DNA from: Lepus europaeus
Taxonomy: Eukaryota; Chordata; Mammalia; Lagomorpha; Leporidae
Direction: 5' to 3'
Length of the DNA: 64,000 bases
Assembly (NCBI RefSeq): GCF_033115175.1
Contig: NC_084835.1
Span: 56,774,448-56,838,447, forward strand
Shown here piece by piece: positions 1 through 58,852 of this stretch. The number at the start of each line of letters is the position of its first letter. Within the stretch, counting starts at the first letter, position 1. A program made the position numbers and the translations under genes. Below the pieces are notes generated by a model. That model was not told the origin of the DNA and ran no database searches. It was given only the letters and a program-made list of their open reading frames with translations.

Positions 1-519
1 TGGTAACAGCAGGTGTCAGAATAACCGTGAAGTGTTTATTATAATAAATGTTGTCTTCCACATCTCATTGGTTCTCATTCCCACCGCTGTAGCCACAGGA
101 GAGTGCTGTCTGATGGATGTTCACACCCTTGTTTTGGTTAACACATGAAGCACTCACTTGGTATTTCCTAAGGGCCTGTTCCTACATCCAGATCTGAACC
201 AGTTCCCAATCTGGGGTCCACGTGTGTTCTCAGGGGGCCCTGGAATGATAGGGACATACTGGGGGGACTGCCTGTCAATGTTTTAAGATTGGCAGAGGAT
301 ACTGTTTAATTATATTTGGCATTTGAGTAAATAATTTAAAATCTTAACTGTATCTCTGAAAATAAGGATTGCATCGAAATTCAGAGTTCTGCATTCACTT
401 CACGAGCATCCTGATTTGGACCAGGGAATTAACCTCTCAAATCAAAAGAGGGATCGTGTTTGTCAGTCACAGGGAAGAGAGGGTTTCCTGGCTCTCAGCT
501 GTGACCCTTTTGCCCCCAG
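1..519 (+). other. MPPE1 intron, left edge
   Basis: Intronic sequence preceding the first visible MPPE1 exon. No repeat or RNA gene was recognised; it ends in the polypyrimidine tract and AG at 518-519. Confidence 0.6.
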
Positions 520-623
520 GCCTGGGCAGATGATGTGGAGCGGTTTCAGAAAATGTTCCGACACCCAAGTCATGTGCAGCTGAAGGTAGTTGCCGGCAAC
601 CATGACATTGGCTTCCACTACAG
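520..623 (+). CDS. MPPE1: MPPE1 coding exon (first in window)
   Basis: The acceptor is tgcccccag at 511-519 and the donor is gtaagtg at 624. The exon encodes [13 protein letters not shown] through [12 protein letters not shown] and ends in phase 2. GNHD is the metallophosphoesterase signature; its Asn and His are an active-site metal ligand and a catalytic residue. Upstream exons are off the window. Confidence 0.93.
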
Positions 624-1334
624 GTAAGTGGTTCAGTCCAGCGTCGCTCCCTGACAGTCTTAGCTGTCCTGTTCAACCTGCTAGGAAAACTTAAGGCAAA
701 ACCTTGCTTGTGCTGGACTGAGGAAATTTGGTGTCCTCAAAAGGACATGTAAGCAATTAAGGGATCATTAATGTTGGCACATAATATACCCTCAACAACT
801 TCCTGCTGGATAAGTGAATTTCTTTTTTTAAAAAAAAGACTTATTTAAAGTCAGAGTTACAGGGTGGGTTGGGGAGGGGAAGACACAGAGAGAGATTGTC
901 CATTTATTAGTTCACTCCCCAAATGGCTGTAATGGCTGGGGGCTGGGCCAGGCAGAAGCCTGGAGCCTGAAACTCCATCAGGGTCTCCCATGTGAGTACA
1001 GAGACCCAGGTACTTGAGCCATCTTCTGCTGCTTTCCCAGGCACATTAGCAGGGAGCTGGATCAGAAGTGGAGCAGGGGCCAGTGCTGTGGCATAGCAGG
1101 TAAAGCCACTGCCTGCAGTGCTGGCATCCCATATGGGTGCCCGTTGAGACCTGGCTGCTCTACTTCTGATCTAGTTCCCTGCTAATGGCCTGGAAAAGCA
1201 GCCGATGATGGCCCTAGTACTTGGGCCCCTGCATCCACATGAGAGACCCAGAAGTAGTTCTTGGCTCCTGGCTTTGGACTGGTCCAGCTCCAGCTGTTAC
1301 GGCCATTTGGGGAGTGAACCAGTGGATGGAAGAT

Positions 1335-1365
<31 letters not shown>

Positions 1366-4300
1366 GTAACTCTGCCCTTCAAATAAATCTTAAAAAAAAA
1401 AAAAAATGGAGCAGCTAGGACTCAAACCTGTGTCACAGGCAATGGCTTTAACCAATTGTGCCACAACACCAGTCCCTGGATGAATGAATTATGCCTTTGG
1501 GAAACAGCTAACTTGAAATGTAGATTTAATGGCCTACTGTTTGTTTTCTAGGGGAGTTGGAACAGACTGTTTATACTTTAATGGCTAACATTTATATAGT
1601 GTTACAATCCTTATAACATGCCAGCTCATTCTTAGGGCTTTATTTCCAAATATTAACTCATTTAATCTTTTGCGTGGTCTTGTTTTTTTTTTTTTTAAGA
1701 TTTATTTTACTTATTTGAAAGAGTTACAGAGAGAAATAGAGACAGAGAGGTCTTCCATCCGCTGGTTCACTCCCCAGATGGCTGCAATGGCCAGAGCTGA
1801 GCCAATCCGAAGCCAGGAGCCAGGAGTCAGGAGCTTCTTCTGGGTCTCCCACATGGGTGCAGGGTCCCAAGGACTTGGGCCATCTTTCGCTGCTTTCCCA
1901 GGCCATAGCAGAGAGCTGGATCAGAAGAGGAGCAGCCAGGACTAGAACTGGCACCCATATGAGATGCCGGCGCTTCAGGCCAGGGCTTTAACCTGCTGCG
2001 CCACAGCCCCATGGTCTTGTATTTTTTAAAAAAATTCATTTATTTATTTGAAAGGCAAAATGACAGTCCCTCTCCCTCTCTCCCTCTCTCCCTCCCCCTC
2101 CCCCTCCCCCTCCTCTCCCTCTGCCTCTCCCTCTGTCGATATCTTCCATCTGTTGGCTCATTCCTCAAATGCTCTCAACAGCCAGGTCTGGGCCAGGCTA
2201 ACAGGAGCCAGGAACCCCATCCTGCTCTTCCAGGTGCATTAGCAGGAAGCTGGATCAGAAACAGAGCAGCTGGGACTCAGACTGGCTCTCTGACATGGGA
2301 TGCTGGCATCACATCACCAAACACTGGCTTAACGTACTAGGGCACAACGCTGACCCCTCAGTCCTATTATTTTACCCACGGTACTAGTGAGGGACCTGAA
2401 GTCCTGGGAGGTTAGGTAACTTGCTTCTGGCCCCAAGCTGAGTTGGAGTCCCAGCTGGTACTGCTGGTATGACACTCAGATCCTGATGCCTCCTTTCTGT
2501 GTCCCTGATAACTCTGAAATCCTAAGATAGCTTGAGCTGAAAAACCCTTCTTTTTCCAATTGATTATAGGATGACCAGATACAAAGTAAAACGATTTGAG
2601 AGAGCTTTCAACTGTGAAATGCTGTTTTCCTGGAAAGGAGTTAAGTGAGTATTATTCGTGAGTTTTCATGACCACCTTGAGTCCTTGGGGACTTCAGTTT
2701 TGGAAGGTGACTGCCATGCCTGCTTCCATGGCCTGGCCCATCATCTGGGGCTGCTGTCCTTCAGGCTGTACTTGCCGATGGTTGAGGGGAGACCGCAGAG
2801 CACCCTGGTTTTCCTTAACTGATGCCTGTGGATGCCTCTGCTCGCCCTGAGCCTTGCTCTTTCTCTCTGCTCTGGCTCTGGGGGGCGCACACACACACTT
2901 TTCAGCCAACTTTGTGAAGAAGGAGCTTTGAAGGCTCCTAACTCCACTTTACAAAGGCGGCTTCCATAGATACAGCGTCCTGGGACTGGGTGGCCAGTGC
3001 GTGGAGTGTGCCCAGGGCTCTGTGCCACCCCCGTCCTTTAGACCAGAACATGCTAACCGAGGTCTGACCATGTCCGGAGCTTCGGTGGGCCAGACCGTGT
3101 GCCGATCCTAGTTGTAGCAGCAGGACGAGAGCTCCGGTTAGTCATCTCCTTCCTGTGCCTGTGCGGCTCGGTGGCCAGCTCACACCCTCTCTGGAAAGAA
3201 CCCGGAGGCCTCTCCCTCCTGCGGCCTGAGTCACAATGCACACAAGATACTGGTCATTTCCTGCTAAGCAGGTCGTGTCAGAGACTTTGGACACACTTGC
3301 CGTGTTCCAGATCGCTGGATGACTCAGCTCGTTTTCTGTGAAACTGGTGACATCTCAAGCAGTCTTTACTGACAGGTGCCCCTCTGGTGCCCAGGTGGTT
3401 TGTGCAAGGACAGAAAAGCATCTCTAGTGGCAGTCAATGAGAGACCCAGCTCAGGTAAAGGGACTGTGGAAGATAACTGTCACCGGTGTGGTCACACCCT
3501 CGGTTTGGACTATCCATACCCTGTTAGCCCTAACCAGCACCTCACCTGCTGCCTTACTTGCTGAGTGTCCATCACCAAAAGCCCCCAATGGTTGACTTCC
3601 TGGGGAGAGAACAGGGTAGGGTGCATACCGAGTGCTTCCATGGGCTGTGCTCCATGCACCTGCTGGTTCATTTCATTGACTCTGCACTGTGCCCAGCTAC
3701 GGTGTCCAGGCCACTCAGAGGAGGCACGAAGAGGTCCCAGCTTGCCCCAGGACACATGGTCTGGTTAGATGCTAAGCTGAGGGACAGCTTCTGTAATGGG
3801 GTTTCTCCCAAGGTCAAGGTTAAAAACTCCTTTTTCCCATGTCATGGCCTCAACTCCCAGTAGCACTGTTTCTGTTTTGTCAGCAGTGACGCATAAAATG
3901 CGTTAGTCTTGTTGGGATTTCAAACTGTGTGGGTTCGTTTCTTCACACTGTGCATGCGTAGTCTTCTCTGCACGGGGAGCGTGGGGAGAGGAACGCAGGT
4001 GCAGCGCAGTGGCCTGACTTCTGCCTGCCCCGTCTGCCCCAGTTTTGTGATGGTCAACAGTGTGGCGCTGGAAGGGGACGGCTGTACCATCTGCTCCAAA
4101 GCTGAAGAGGAGCTCATGGACATCTCTCGCAAACTGAACTGCTCCCGACAGGTAGGCCACCTCTGAGCGCCAAGGGGCCTCCTGCTCCCTTCCCGCCCTG
4201 GCGTGTGCTGAGTGTCAGGTGTGCCGCATTACCAGGTGACTTCTCGCCAGCAGGGACAAGGAGCCAGCCACTGTGCAGCGGGGCAGCCGCTCCCCGCGTC

Positions 4301-7300
4301 CGCCCCCATCCTCCTGCAGGTGAGCCGGGGGACAGGGGAGCAGCGACGCTCAGGCCAAGCCCCCGGGGTTCCGCCAAGTCCCACCTGACTCCTTTTTAAA
4401 CCCCCCACCAGCATTATCCACTCTATCGGAGAAGCGATGCTAACTGCTCTGGGGATGACGCGGCCCCTCCAGAGGAAAAGAACGTCCCGTTTAAAGAGAG
4501 GTACGACGTGCTTTCTCAGGAGGCTTCCCAAAAGGTATGTACCTGTGCAGTGGCACCACCGCAGGTCCCTGGCTCCCTCTCCCCTCCTGTGGCTTCACAA
4601 GCAGCACGGGGTGGAGGGGTGTTCCCTAGGGCACAGAGGAGGGTGCACTTTCCATCTGTATTTATTTGAGAGACACAGCGCTTCTATCTGCTATGTCATT
4701 CCCCAGATGCCCACAGTGGCCCCTGTCCCCGGCCAGGACCAAGCCAGGGACTAGGAACTCAACCCAGGTCTCCCTTGTGGGTGGCAGGAACTCAATTACT
4801 TGAGCCGTCACTGCTGCCTCCCAGGGCCTGCAGTAGCAGGAGGCTGGAGTCAGGAGCTGGGGCCGGGAATTGAACCCAGGTCCCTGGATGTGGGCGTTAA
4901 CCTCCAGGCTGAACGGTTGCCCACAGATAGCTTTTACAGTTACCAGCTGCAGGTTGGGGAAGGTCATGACATTATCTCAGGTTTTCATTTAGTCACTTTG
5001 TTCTGTTTTCTAATTTCTAGCCTGCTATATATTCTCAGCTATTCATCATACTTTCAGTTAGTTATCATACTCAAAGCTTTCTTACCAACTTAAAATGTAC
5101 TTGGAAATACAAATGAGTCATGTTTTAAGTCCTTAGTTAAAATAAGTGCATTTTTTAAAATTTATTTTTGCACGTTCTTATTTATATCAAAGAGGTCATG
5201 GAAAATGGAATTAAAAGTCAGTTTGGTGCAAAAGAAATTGGAATTCGTGCATAAAAGGAGTCTTCAAAAAGTCTATAGAAATGCATATTATGAAAAACCT
5301 ACGTGTAGATTTTCTATTTTTTTGGTACCAAAATAGACTTAAGGAAGATAACTCAGCATCTACTGGTTCACTCCCCAGATGCCTACAGTGGCGAGGCTGG
5401 AGCTGGGAGCTGGGAGTTCAAGGCAGGTCTCCCACGGGGGTGGCAGGAACCAGTTACTTGAGCCATTATTGCTGCCTCTCAGGGTCAAGAAGCTGGAGTC
5501 AGGAGCCGAGTGAGGGAGGGACCTCAGGAATGGTGGTGTGAGATGTGAGTGTCTTAACCACGAGGCCAAACGCCTGCCCCTTAAACTTTTATTTTATTTT
5601 AGATTTATTTATTTATTTGAAAGGCAGAGCCACAGGGAGGAAGAGGCAGAGAGAGGGAAAGGTCTTCCATCTGCCGGCCCACCCCCCAGATGGCCACAAT
5701 GGCCAGAGCTGTGCCGATCCAAAGCCAGGAGCCAGGAGCCCCTCCAGGTCCCTCATATGGGTGCAGGGGCCCAAGGACTTGGGCCATCTTTCTTTCTTTT
5801 TTTTTTTTTTCACAGGCAGAGTGGACAGTGAGAGAGAGAGACAGAGAGAAAGGTCTTCCTTTGCCGTTGGTTCACCCTCCAATGGCCGCTGTGGCCAGCG
5901 CGCTGCAGCCGGTGCACCGCGCAGATTCGATGGCAGGGGCCACAGCAGAGAGCTGGGGGCCATCTTTCACTGCTTTCCCAGGCCACAGCAGAGAGCCGGA
6001 TCAGAAGTGGAGCAGCTGGGACTAGAACTGGAGCCCATATGGGATGCCAGCACTGCAGACAGCGGCTTGACCCGCTATACCACAGCGTTGGCGCCTATAA
6101 ACTTATCTTTTAATTTCATTTCCCACAGACTTTCTGAAGTACCTTCATGTATGTTAAATTTATACATACTAAAACTAAAATTTACTTCTAGAATATATTT
6201 ATGAAATAAATGTATAATGATTTTATAAAAAAATGAGTAAAGAATTGTTAAAAACCTATGTGGGGAAGACCAGACTGTAAGAGGCAGAAGTTACCTTTGA
6301 CTAAATGTAAACAAGTATCTGAAGGAAGAAAGACAGCCGACCTATTGAGGACTGGGTATTTAATTCACTGAACCAAGTGCCAGCCAGTGGCCTCATCTCG
6401 CAGTGGGAGTGCCGCCTGTGTGTGTGTGTGTGTGTGTAGGGGGGTCTGAGCGTTCATGGCTGCCTTGTGTCTCCTTGCTGCCCAGCTGCTGTGGTGGCTC
6501 CGGCCACGCCTGGTCCTGAGCGGCCACACACACAGCGCCTGCGAGGTGCTCCACCAGGGAGGCGTCCCCGAGATCAGCGTCCCATCTTTCAACTGGAGGA
6601 ACAGAAACAACCCCAGCTTCATCATGGTAATGTGAAAGTTTATTTTGTCGGAAAGCTTTCATAAGTATTGAAATCAACACAGCACGCAACTATTGAATTG
6701 CTACCTTCAGTAAAAATATACAAAAGCCATTACGAAGTTTCACACCCTACACAATTTGGTGCCCCGCCCCCTCCCTGAACAAATAAACAATACACAGTTC
6801 CTGGGGCTGCACAGGTGCAGGTGGGGAGTGAGGGGTGGGCGCATCTTGCAAAGAGGTTTTTATCCTTTAGGGAGGGCAGCGCCCTCTGGGTGTGTTTCAT
6901 TTCCTAAGGAAACAGGATCATTTACCCCTTAGCTTATCTCGTTGTCTTCTCTTCCTTCCCCAGTGAGCCCAGTGCCCTGGCAAACAGTGCTGGCACCAGC
7001 CTTTGCACATGGGTTAAAGATGTTCCTGCAACAAGCCTTGCCCTGCCATGCTAGCTGCCAGCTGCTTTCTTTTAGCTGTAGGTTTCTGTACCCAGGTCAT
7101 CATGTCAGGTGCTTGATAAAAGTTGGTGTTGGGGGGAAGCCCTAATGTTTTCAGATTCAAAGTAAATAAGAACATATTCCCCCCCCCCCCCCCCCCCGCC
7201 CTACCCCGGTCATCCCACACTACAAAAGTGTCTGCAGAACAAGGCCCATGGAGACGCCTGGGCACGTGCATTTCTAGGGCACCGATGGCTTGGTTCAGAG

Positions 7301-7877
7301 TCAGGCGCCACGGGAGCAGCCTGGTACTCCTCGGTGGCCTTGGTCCTCGGCCTGCAGGGTGCCTCTCTGCATCTCTGTCCCCTCTCTGTGAGATGCGAGC
7401 CTCCTGTGCCAGTGGCTGCTTTTAATGGAGAGGTCAGCCTCCCAGACCTGCTGCCCCAGGCACCCACAGCCCTGACCTCCTTCTCTTGTGAGCACCTGTG
7501 TTGGTCAGTGGTGACTTGTGCAGGCTTAAGGCTGTGGCCCCAAAGTCTCAGGCAAGGGGGGCTGCTTCCCCTCACCCGGGGGACCCCACCCCAGAGGCAT
7601 CCTCTCCTCTGTGGTTTCTAGGTCAAGGGGCTCTGTTCCCGCTGTATCTGGTGTTCTTGCTGCAGTATAACCTTCCCATTAATTTCTTTTCCAGGGCAGC
7701 ATAACATCCTCCGATTACGCCCTCTCCAAGTGCTACCTCCCATATGAGGACACGGTTCTGTCCATGTACTGTGGAGCAGCTGGCCTCCTCGTGATCCTCC
7801 TCTTAGCCCACTTTGAGCTTTTAGCCCCACGTTTTCTTTTTGGTCGCCACCTGAGCAGAATGCACACGGTGAGGTGA
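520..7877 (+). CDS. MPPE1: MPPE1 (metallophosphoesterase 1 / PGAP5), 3' seven coding exons
   Basis: MPPE1/PGAP5 is a membrane-bound metallophosphoesterase of the early secretory pathway. It removes an ethanolamine-phosphate side chain from the GPI-anchor glycan, which allows efficient ER exit of GPI-anchored proteins. Coding exons seen: 520-623, 2570-2644, 4043-4151, 4251(or 4254)-4319, 4412-4534, 6486-6626 and 7695-7877. All have AG/GT borders and join in one frame to about 267 codons plus stop. Visible family motifs are GNHD (exon 1), HYPLYR (exon 5) and GHTH (exon 6), all metal-ligand motifs, then a C-terminal hydrophobic segment in exon 7. The human protein is 396 aa, so roughly the N-terminal third lies left of the window. 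The gene converges on GNAL. The C-terminal tail ends SRMHTVR and lacks the lysine-rich tail remembered for the human protein. Confidence 0.95.
822..1476 (-). repeat. CSINE (-), split by a nested CSINE (+)
   Basis: Reverse-oriented lagomorph C-repeat: T-rich tail, then the gagttacag, tcactccccaaatgg and ggatcagaag landmarks. It is interrupted at 1077-1406 and resumes with caggactcaaacctg-like sequence after 1415. Confidence 0.8.
1077..1406 (+). repeat. CSINE (+) nested in CSINE
   Basis: Full element: ggggccagtgctgtggc head, B-box-like gttgagacc, a (CT)n run at 1337-1361 and a poly(A) end. The 8-bp target duplication tggagcag is at 1069-1076 and 1407-1414. Confidence 0.85.
1684..2011 (-). repeat. 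CSINE (-)
   Basis: Complete reverse C-repeat ending in ctgctgcgccacagcccc. The 9-bp target duplication tggtcttgt is at 1675-1683 and 2012-2020. Confidence 0.88.
2021..2358 (-). repeat. CSINE (-) with expanded CT tract
   Basis: Reverse C-repeat (tttatttatttgaaaggc) with a long CCCTCT tract at 2067-2134. It abuts the previous element. Confidence 0.8.
2570..2644 (+). CDS. MPPE1: MPPE1 coding exon
   Basis: The acceptor tgattatag ends at 2569 and the donor gtgagt starts at 2645. It translates from the split Arg codon as [20 protein letters not shown] then WKGV, matching the conserved YKVERF...LFSWKG stretch of MPPE1. It joins phase 2 to phase 2. Confidence 0.93.
4043..4151 (+). CDS. MPPE1: MPPE1 coding exon
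   Basis: The acceptor is ctgccccag (AG at 4041-4042) and the donor is gtaggc at 4152. It encodes the split Asn codon, then [20 protein letters not shown] and [16 protein letters not shown], ending on a codon boundary. FVMVNSVAL is conserved in the family. Confidence 0.94.
4251..4319 (+). CDS. MPPE1: MPPE1 coding exon with tandem NAGNAG acceptor
   Basis: The acceptor region reads ctcgccagcag, giving two usable AGs three bases apart. Starting at 4251 adds one Gln; starting at 4254 omits it. The donor is gtgagc at 4320. It encodes (Q)[20 protein letters not shown] then LQ. The shorter form fits the human spacing better. The Ser/Pro/Gly-rich segment is poorly conserved, as expected for an insertion loop just before HYPLYR. 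Confidence 0.88.
4412..4534 (+). CDS. MPPE1: MPPE1 coding exon (HYPLYR)
   Basis: The acceptor is cccaccag (AG 4410-4411) and the donor is gtatgt at 4535. It is exactly 41 codons: [20 protein letters not shown] followed by [21 protein letters not shown]. The His of HYPLYR corresponds to a metal-binding His of metallophosphoesterases. Confidence 0.95.
4655..4925 (-). repeat. Old diverged CSINE (-)
   Basis: tatttatttgagagac, cattccccagatgccc and the gggaattgaacccaggt landmarks are present but diverged. It lies in the MPPE1 intron. Confidence 0.6.
5342..5581 (-). repeat. Old CSINE (-)
   Basis: ctggttcactccccagatg at 5363 and the closing gccaaacgcctgcccc are reverse C-repeat landmarks; it is diverged and lacks a clear tail. 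Confidence 0.6.
5584..6097 (-). repeat. CSINE (-), interrupted by a second-type CSINE
   Basis: Reverse C-repeat from tttagatttatttatttattt to taccacagcgttggcgcc, split at 5793-5956 by another SINE. Confidence 0.85.
5793..5956 (-). repeat. Second-type CSINE (-), shortened, nested
   Basis: Poly(T), then acaggcagagtggacagtga and ttggttcaccctccaatgg mark the second C-repeat type. The middle is deleted. A 12-bp target duplication gggccatctttc is at 5781-5792 and 5957-5968. Confidence 0.88.
6417..6438. repeat. (TG)n microsatellite
   Basis: About ten TG units, just 5' of the MPPE1 GHTH exon acceptor. Confidence 0.9.
6486..6626 (+). CDS. MPPE1: MPPE1 coding exon (GHTH)
   Basis: The acceptor is gctgcccag (AG 6484-6485) and the donor is gtaatg at 6627. 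It is exactly 47 codons, starting [20 protein letters not shown] and ending [15 protein letters not shown] is the last metal-binding motif of the metallophosphoesterase fold. Confidence 0.95.
6627..7694 (+). other. MPPE1 last intron
   Basis: No SINE recognised in this intron. A run of C residues (about 18) at 7180-7198 is the only striking feature; short open frames here are unsupported. Confidence 0.6.
7695..7877 (+). CDS. MPPE1: MPPE1 terminal coding exon with C-terminal membrane segment
   Basis: The acceptor is ttttccag (AG 7693-7694) and the stop TGA is at 7875-7877. It encodes [20 protein letters not shown] and then a hydrophobic stretch ([20 protein letters not shown]) that forms the C-terminal transmembrane helix. 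The short tail is [15 protein letters not shown]. The length after the membrane segment equals human, but the lysines of the human KRKTR tail are absent. Confidence 0.9.
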   Translation, partial: GSITSSDYALSKCYLPYEDTVLSMYCGAAGLLVILLLAHFELLAPRFLFGRHLSRMHTVR

Positions 7878-10356
7878 AGAGCAGGCGATCTTTGCGTCGA
7901 GCCGTCAACATCAAAGCCAAAGACACGGAACTTCCAGCAGAGCTCACGCTAGAGTCCAGTGGACGGTGAGAATCCAGTGTGGGCCTTTATGCACGTCTTA
8001 GAAATCCTACATCACTGATGTGAGTGACTGCAGGATAAATGTACTATTCTCATGCTAGAAAAATGGAACATGTACTCTACCACAAATCTGTTTCCTCATT
8101 TCTATCAAATAATCAAAGTTGCTTCTGTACAGTATGTAAATGCTATTGAGACCACAGCTTGCATGCACAACACAGTCCTTGCTTCCCCAGGAAGGCCCCC
8201 GGCAGCCCTGCTGCTCACGGGGTTCTGTGTGCTTGTGAGCTGCGGGCTTGCTTCTGTCCCCTGTGCAGTGGTTCTCCAGCGTCTGCCTACCTACACAGGT
8301 GCACCGTGCAGGAACATCCCGTCTTCACAGACTTCCCTGCTGAGCCAGAGGCAGACTTTCAGAGCCCCGTAACTCTCTCCAGGAGGCCGCGTTGTCACAT
8401 CTGAATTCAGTGACTCAGGGATCACAAGAAAGTTGCAACCTGGATTTTTTAAACTCAACCATTTAAGTAGGACGCATAGAGCATTAAGTAATAATGTGAA
8501 CCACAATATGTAACCTCATTTTTTAATGAGGATACATCTTCATTTGCCTTGAAAGTATAGGGAAATGAAAAATCACGTTTATATCTCAGTTCAGTGAAGA
8601 GCTTTGTGAACAAGAAAACTGATAAAGAGAACGCGTGTGGTACTGACTGCTTGTAAAGTTGTCATCCTTTCATGGCAAAGCAGCATTTAAGTCTGTGTGA
8701 ATTTATAAAGGATCACGAAATGCTGATTTACGGAGTGCACTTGAAAGTATTAAACTGTTTAAGAGGCAATTAATGGGGTGATTTTCTGGATTTGTATTGA
8801 GAATTTAACTTCAGACATCTTTACGGATTGCTTTAGACCTAAGGGAACTACTGTCAAAGCTGTGACTATAGACAGGCTGTGAAGCGTCTAGTTTTGTACT
8901 GTGTGCCCTAACTTTTGAGGTTGCATTTGCAAATCCTGCAAGTGTGCGGGACAGCCATGTATGTTGGGTGTACATTGACACTGCCCTTCTTCCTCTGGGT
9001 CAGGTGCACACATTGACACCCACGTGTCTATCTGACGTTTGTCTGATGGCGCTTGTGCCCCGGGCTCTGACTAAGGGAATGGCTGCCCTGTGTCCTCTAG
9101 GAGGCCTGAAGAAGTCTTGAACCAGTAAAGCAATCAGGAAACACATTGTCTGCAAGGGGTGAAGGCCCCTGATTCTCTGAAAGAAGACGAGATGACAGTT
9201 TTGCCTTTGAGCCGAGCTCAGGTGCGTACAGCTGAGCGCAGAGAAGCGCGAGCAGGTGGCCGCTGTAGCTTGTGACGACGTCGCACCGTTGTTGGTAGGG
9301 TGTGGCGGGAGGACGTGCCATCTCTATCATTTTCTTATGAAGGAGGATTTTATAAAGTACTACCTGATAAAAAATACTCTAAATTCTACAGCTATCATTC
9401 ATCGCCTTTTAAAGGTAACATTGACACTAGCTGTGGAGCACAATAAGAACACGTTTCTTTTTACAGGGATAGCCATAATCAAGGCACGGAAATCTACAAG
9501 GATTTTTCTTTAGTAGTGATACAAAAGAATATTACATTTTGTGGTCTGTACAGTATAAGAACCCAGCAACAAAGAGAAAAAGGAAAGGAGACTACACCCA
9601 AATTTCGTGGAAGTACAGAAAAATATTTTTAGATGGAACACATTTTTGCAGGAGGAAGTGTGGTAGATCTTCTGCCTACCAGGTAACTGCCAGCTAACTC
9701 TATCAGGTTTTCTGCCAGGTAACTCTAATTCAAATGCCTGAAGCTGGCAGCGACTGTCAGTGTGATGGAAAAAGGTTTCTTGTCACCCTATCCCTTGGGG
9801 TCTACCCTAAGTCCTGGGTGGTGTGGATCAGAAGGGCCGGCCACCTGTTAGCCTGTAGCCTTGTGTGTGTGTGTGTGTGTGTGTGTAGGCTGATGGGACA
9901 GTCGTGGTACATAGCACTATACATATACTTTGCCATCGTGTGTGATAACTTGAAAAGAAGAGTGCTTTCTCCTTGTCTGCCAAGCTCTCCTTGCTGATCG
10001 GTGGATGAGGGAGTAAGTACCAGGGGCTCCAGCCCAGGGAGATTTCACTGCAGTGTCACTCCTGTGATAGTGGGTGTGACATAAACCGGTGAGCCACAGG
10101 GAACCTGTGGCAGGCTGTGCTCAGTGAGAACAGAAAGCTACAGAACCAAACCTGGCGTCAGGGGGCACAGAGGTAGCCGGAGGAGGCTTGGTGGTCGATC
10201 ACACATGGGATGTACCAGGATGGGACAGACGGTGGCCAGATGACACTAAAAACTACGTCCTACCGTGGTATGGGGCAACAGACACGCAGTCCACAGGGGC
10301 GCTCCACCGTGGGGTAGAAGGGAGCAGGGGGCAGCTCGGCGGGGCGGGGCGGGTCC
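7878..10356. other. MPPE1/GNAL 3' UTRs: Convergent 3' UTR interval of MPPE1 (+) and GNAL (-)
   Basis: The interval between the two stop codons has no coding exon. It should hold both 3' UTRs. An ATTAAA at 8749-8754 (+) is one possible poly(A) signal for MPPE1. I could not identify a convincing GNAL cleavage site, so the border between the transcripts, or their overlap, is unresolved. A (GT)n run lies at about 9862-9887. No SINE was seen from 7878 to 10356, which contrasts with the dense insertions in the introns. Confidence 0.6.

Positions 10357-58852
<48,496 letters not shown>

Larger units (their letters stand above)
1575..2495 (-). repeat. MIR-like (-), split by two CSINEs
   Basis: tattaactcatttaat at about 1655 and gaggttaggtaacttgc at about 2410 are the two halves of a reverse MIR core. 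They are separated by the CSINEs at 1684-2011 and 2021-2358. Confidence 0.6.
5253..6148. mobile_element. MITE-like palindromic element, split by CSINEs
   Basis: The left half (gtcttcaaaaagtctatag at about 5259) runs to ggtaccaaaatagactt at 5341. The right half resumes at about 6098 (aaacttatcttttaatttc) and ends ctttctgaagtaccttcat, the inverted end. The SINEs at 5342-6097 separate the halves. A further partial copy lies at about 5190-5252. Confidence 0.65.

Noticed and set aside
1077..1110. tRNA gene from A/B-box-like sequence
   Set aside because: The A/B boxes belong to the tRNA-derived head of CSINEs; no cloverleaf with a proper anticodon arm was seen.
5545..6204. 219-codon + strand frame
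   Set aside because: It is a read-through of reverse CSINE sequence and the nested SINE.
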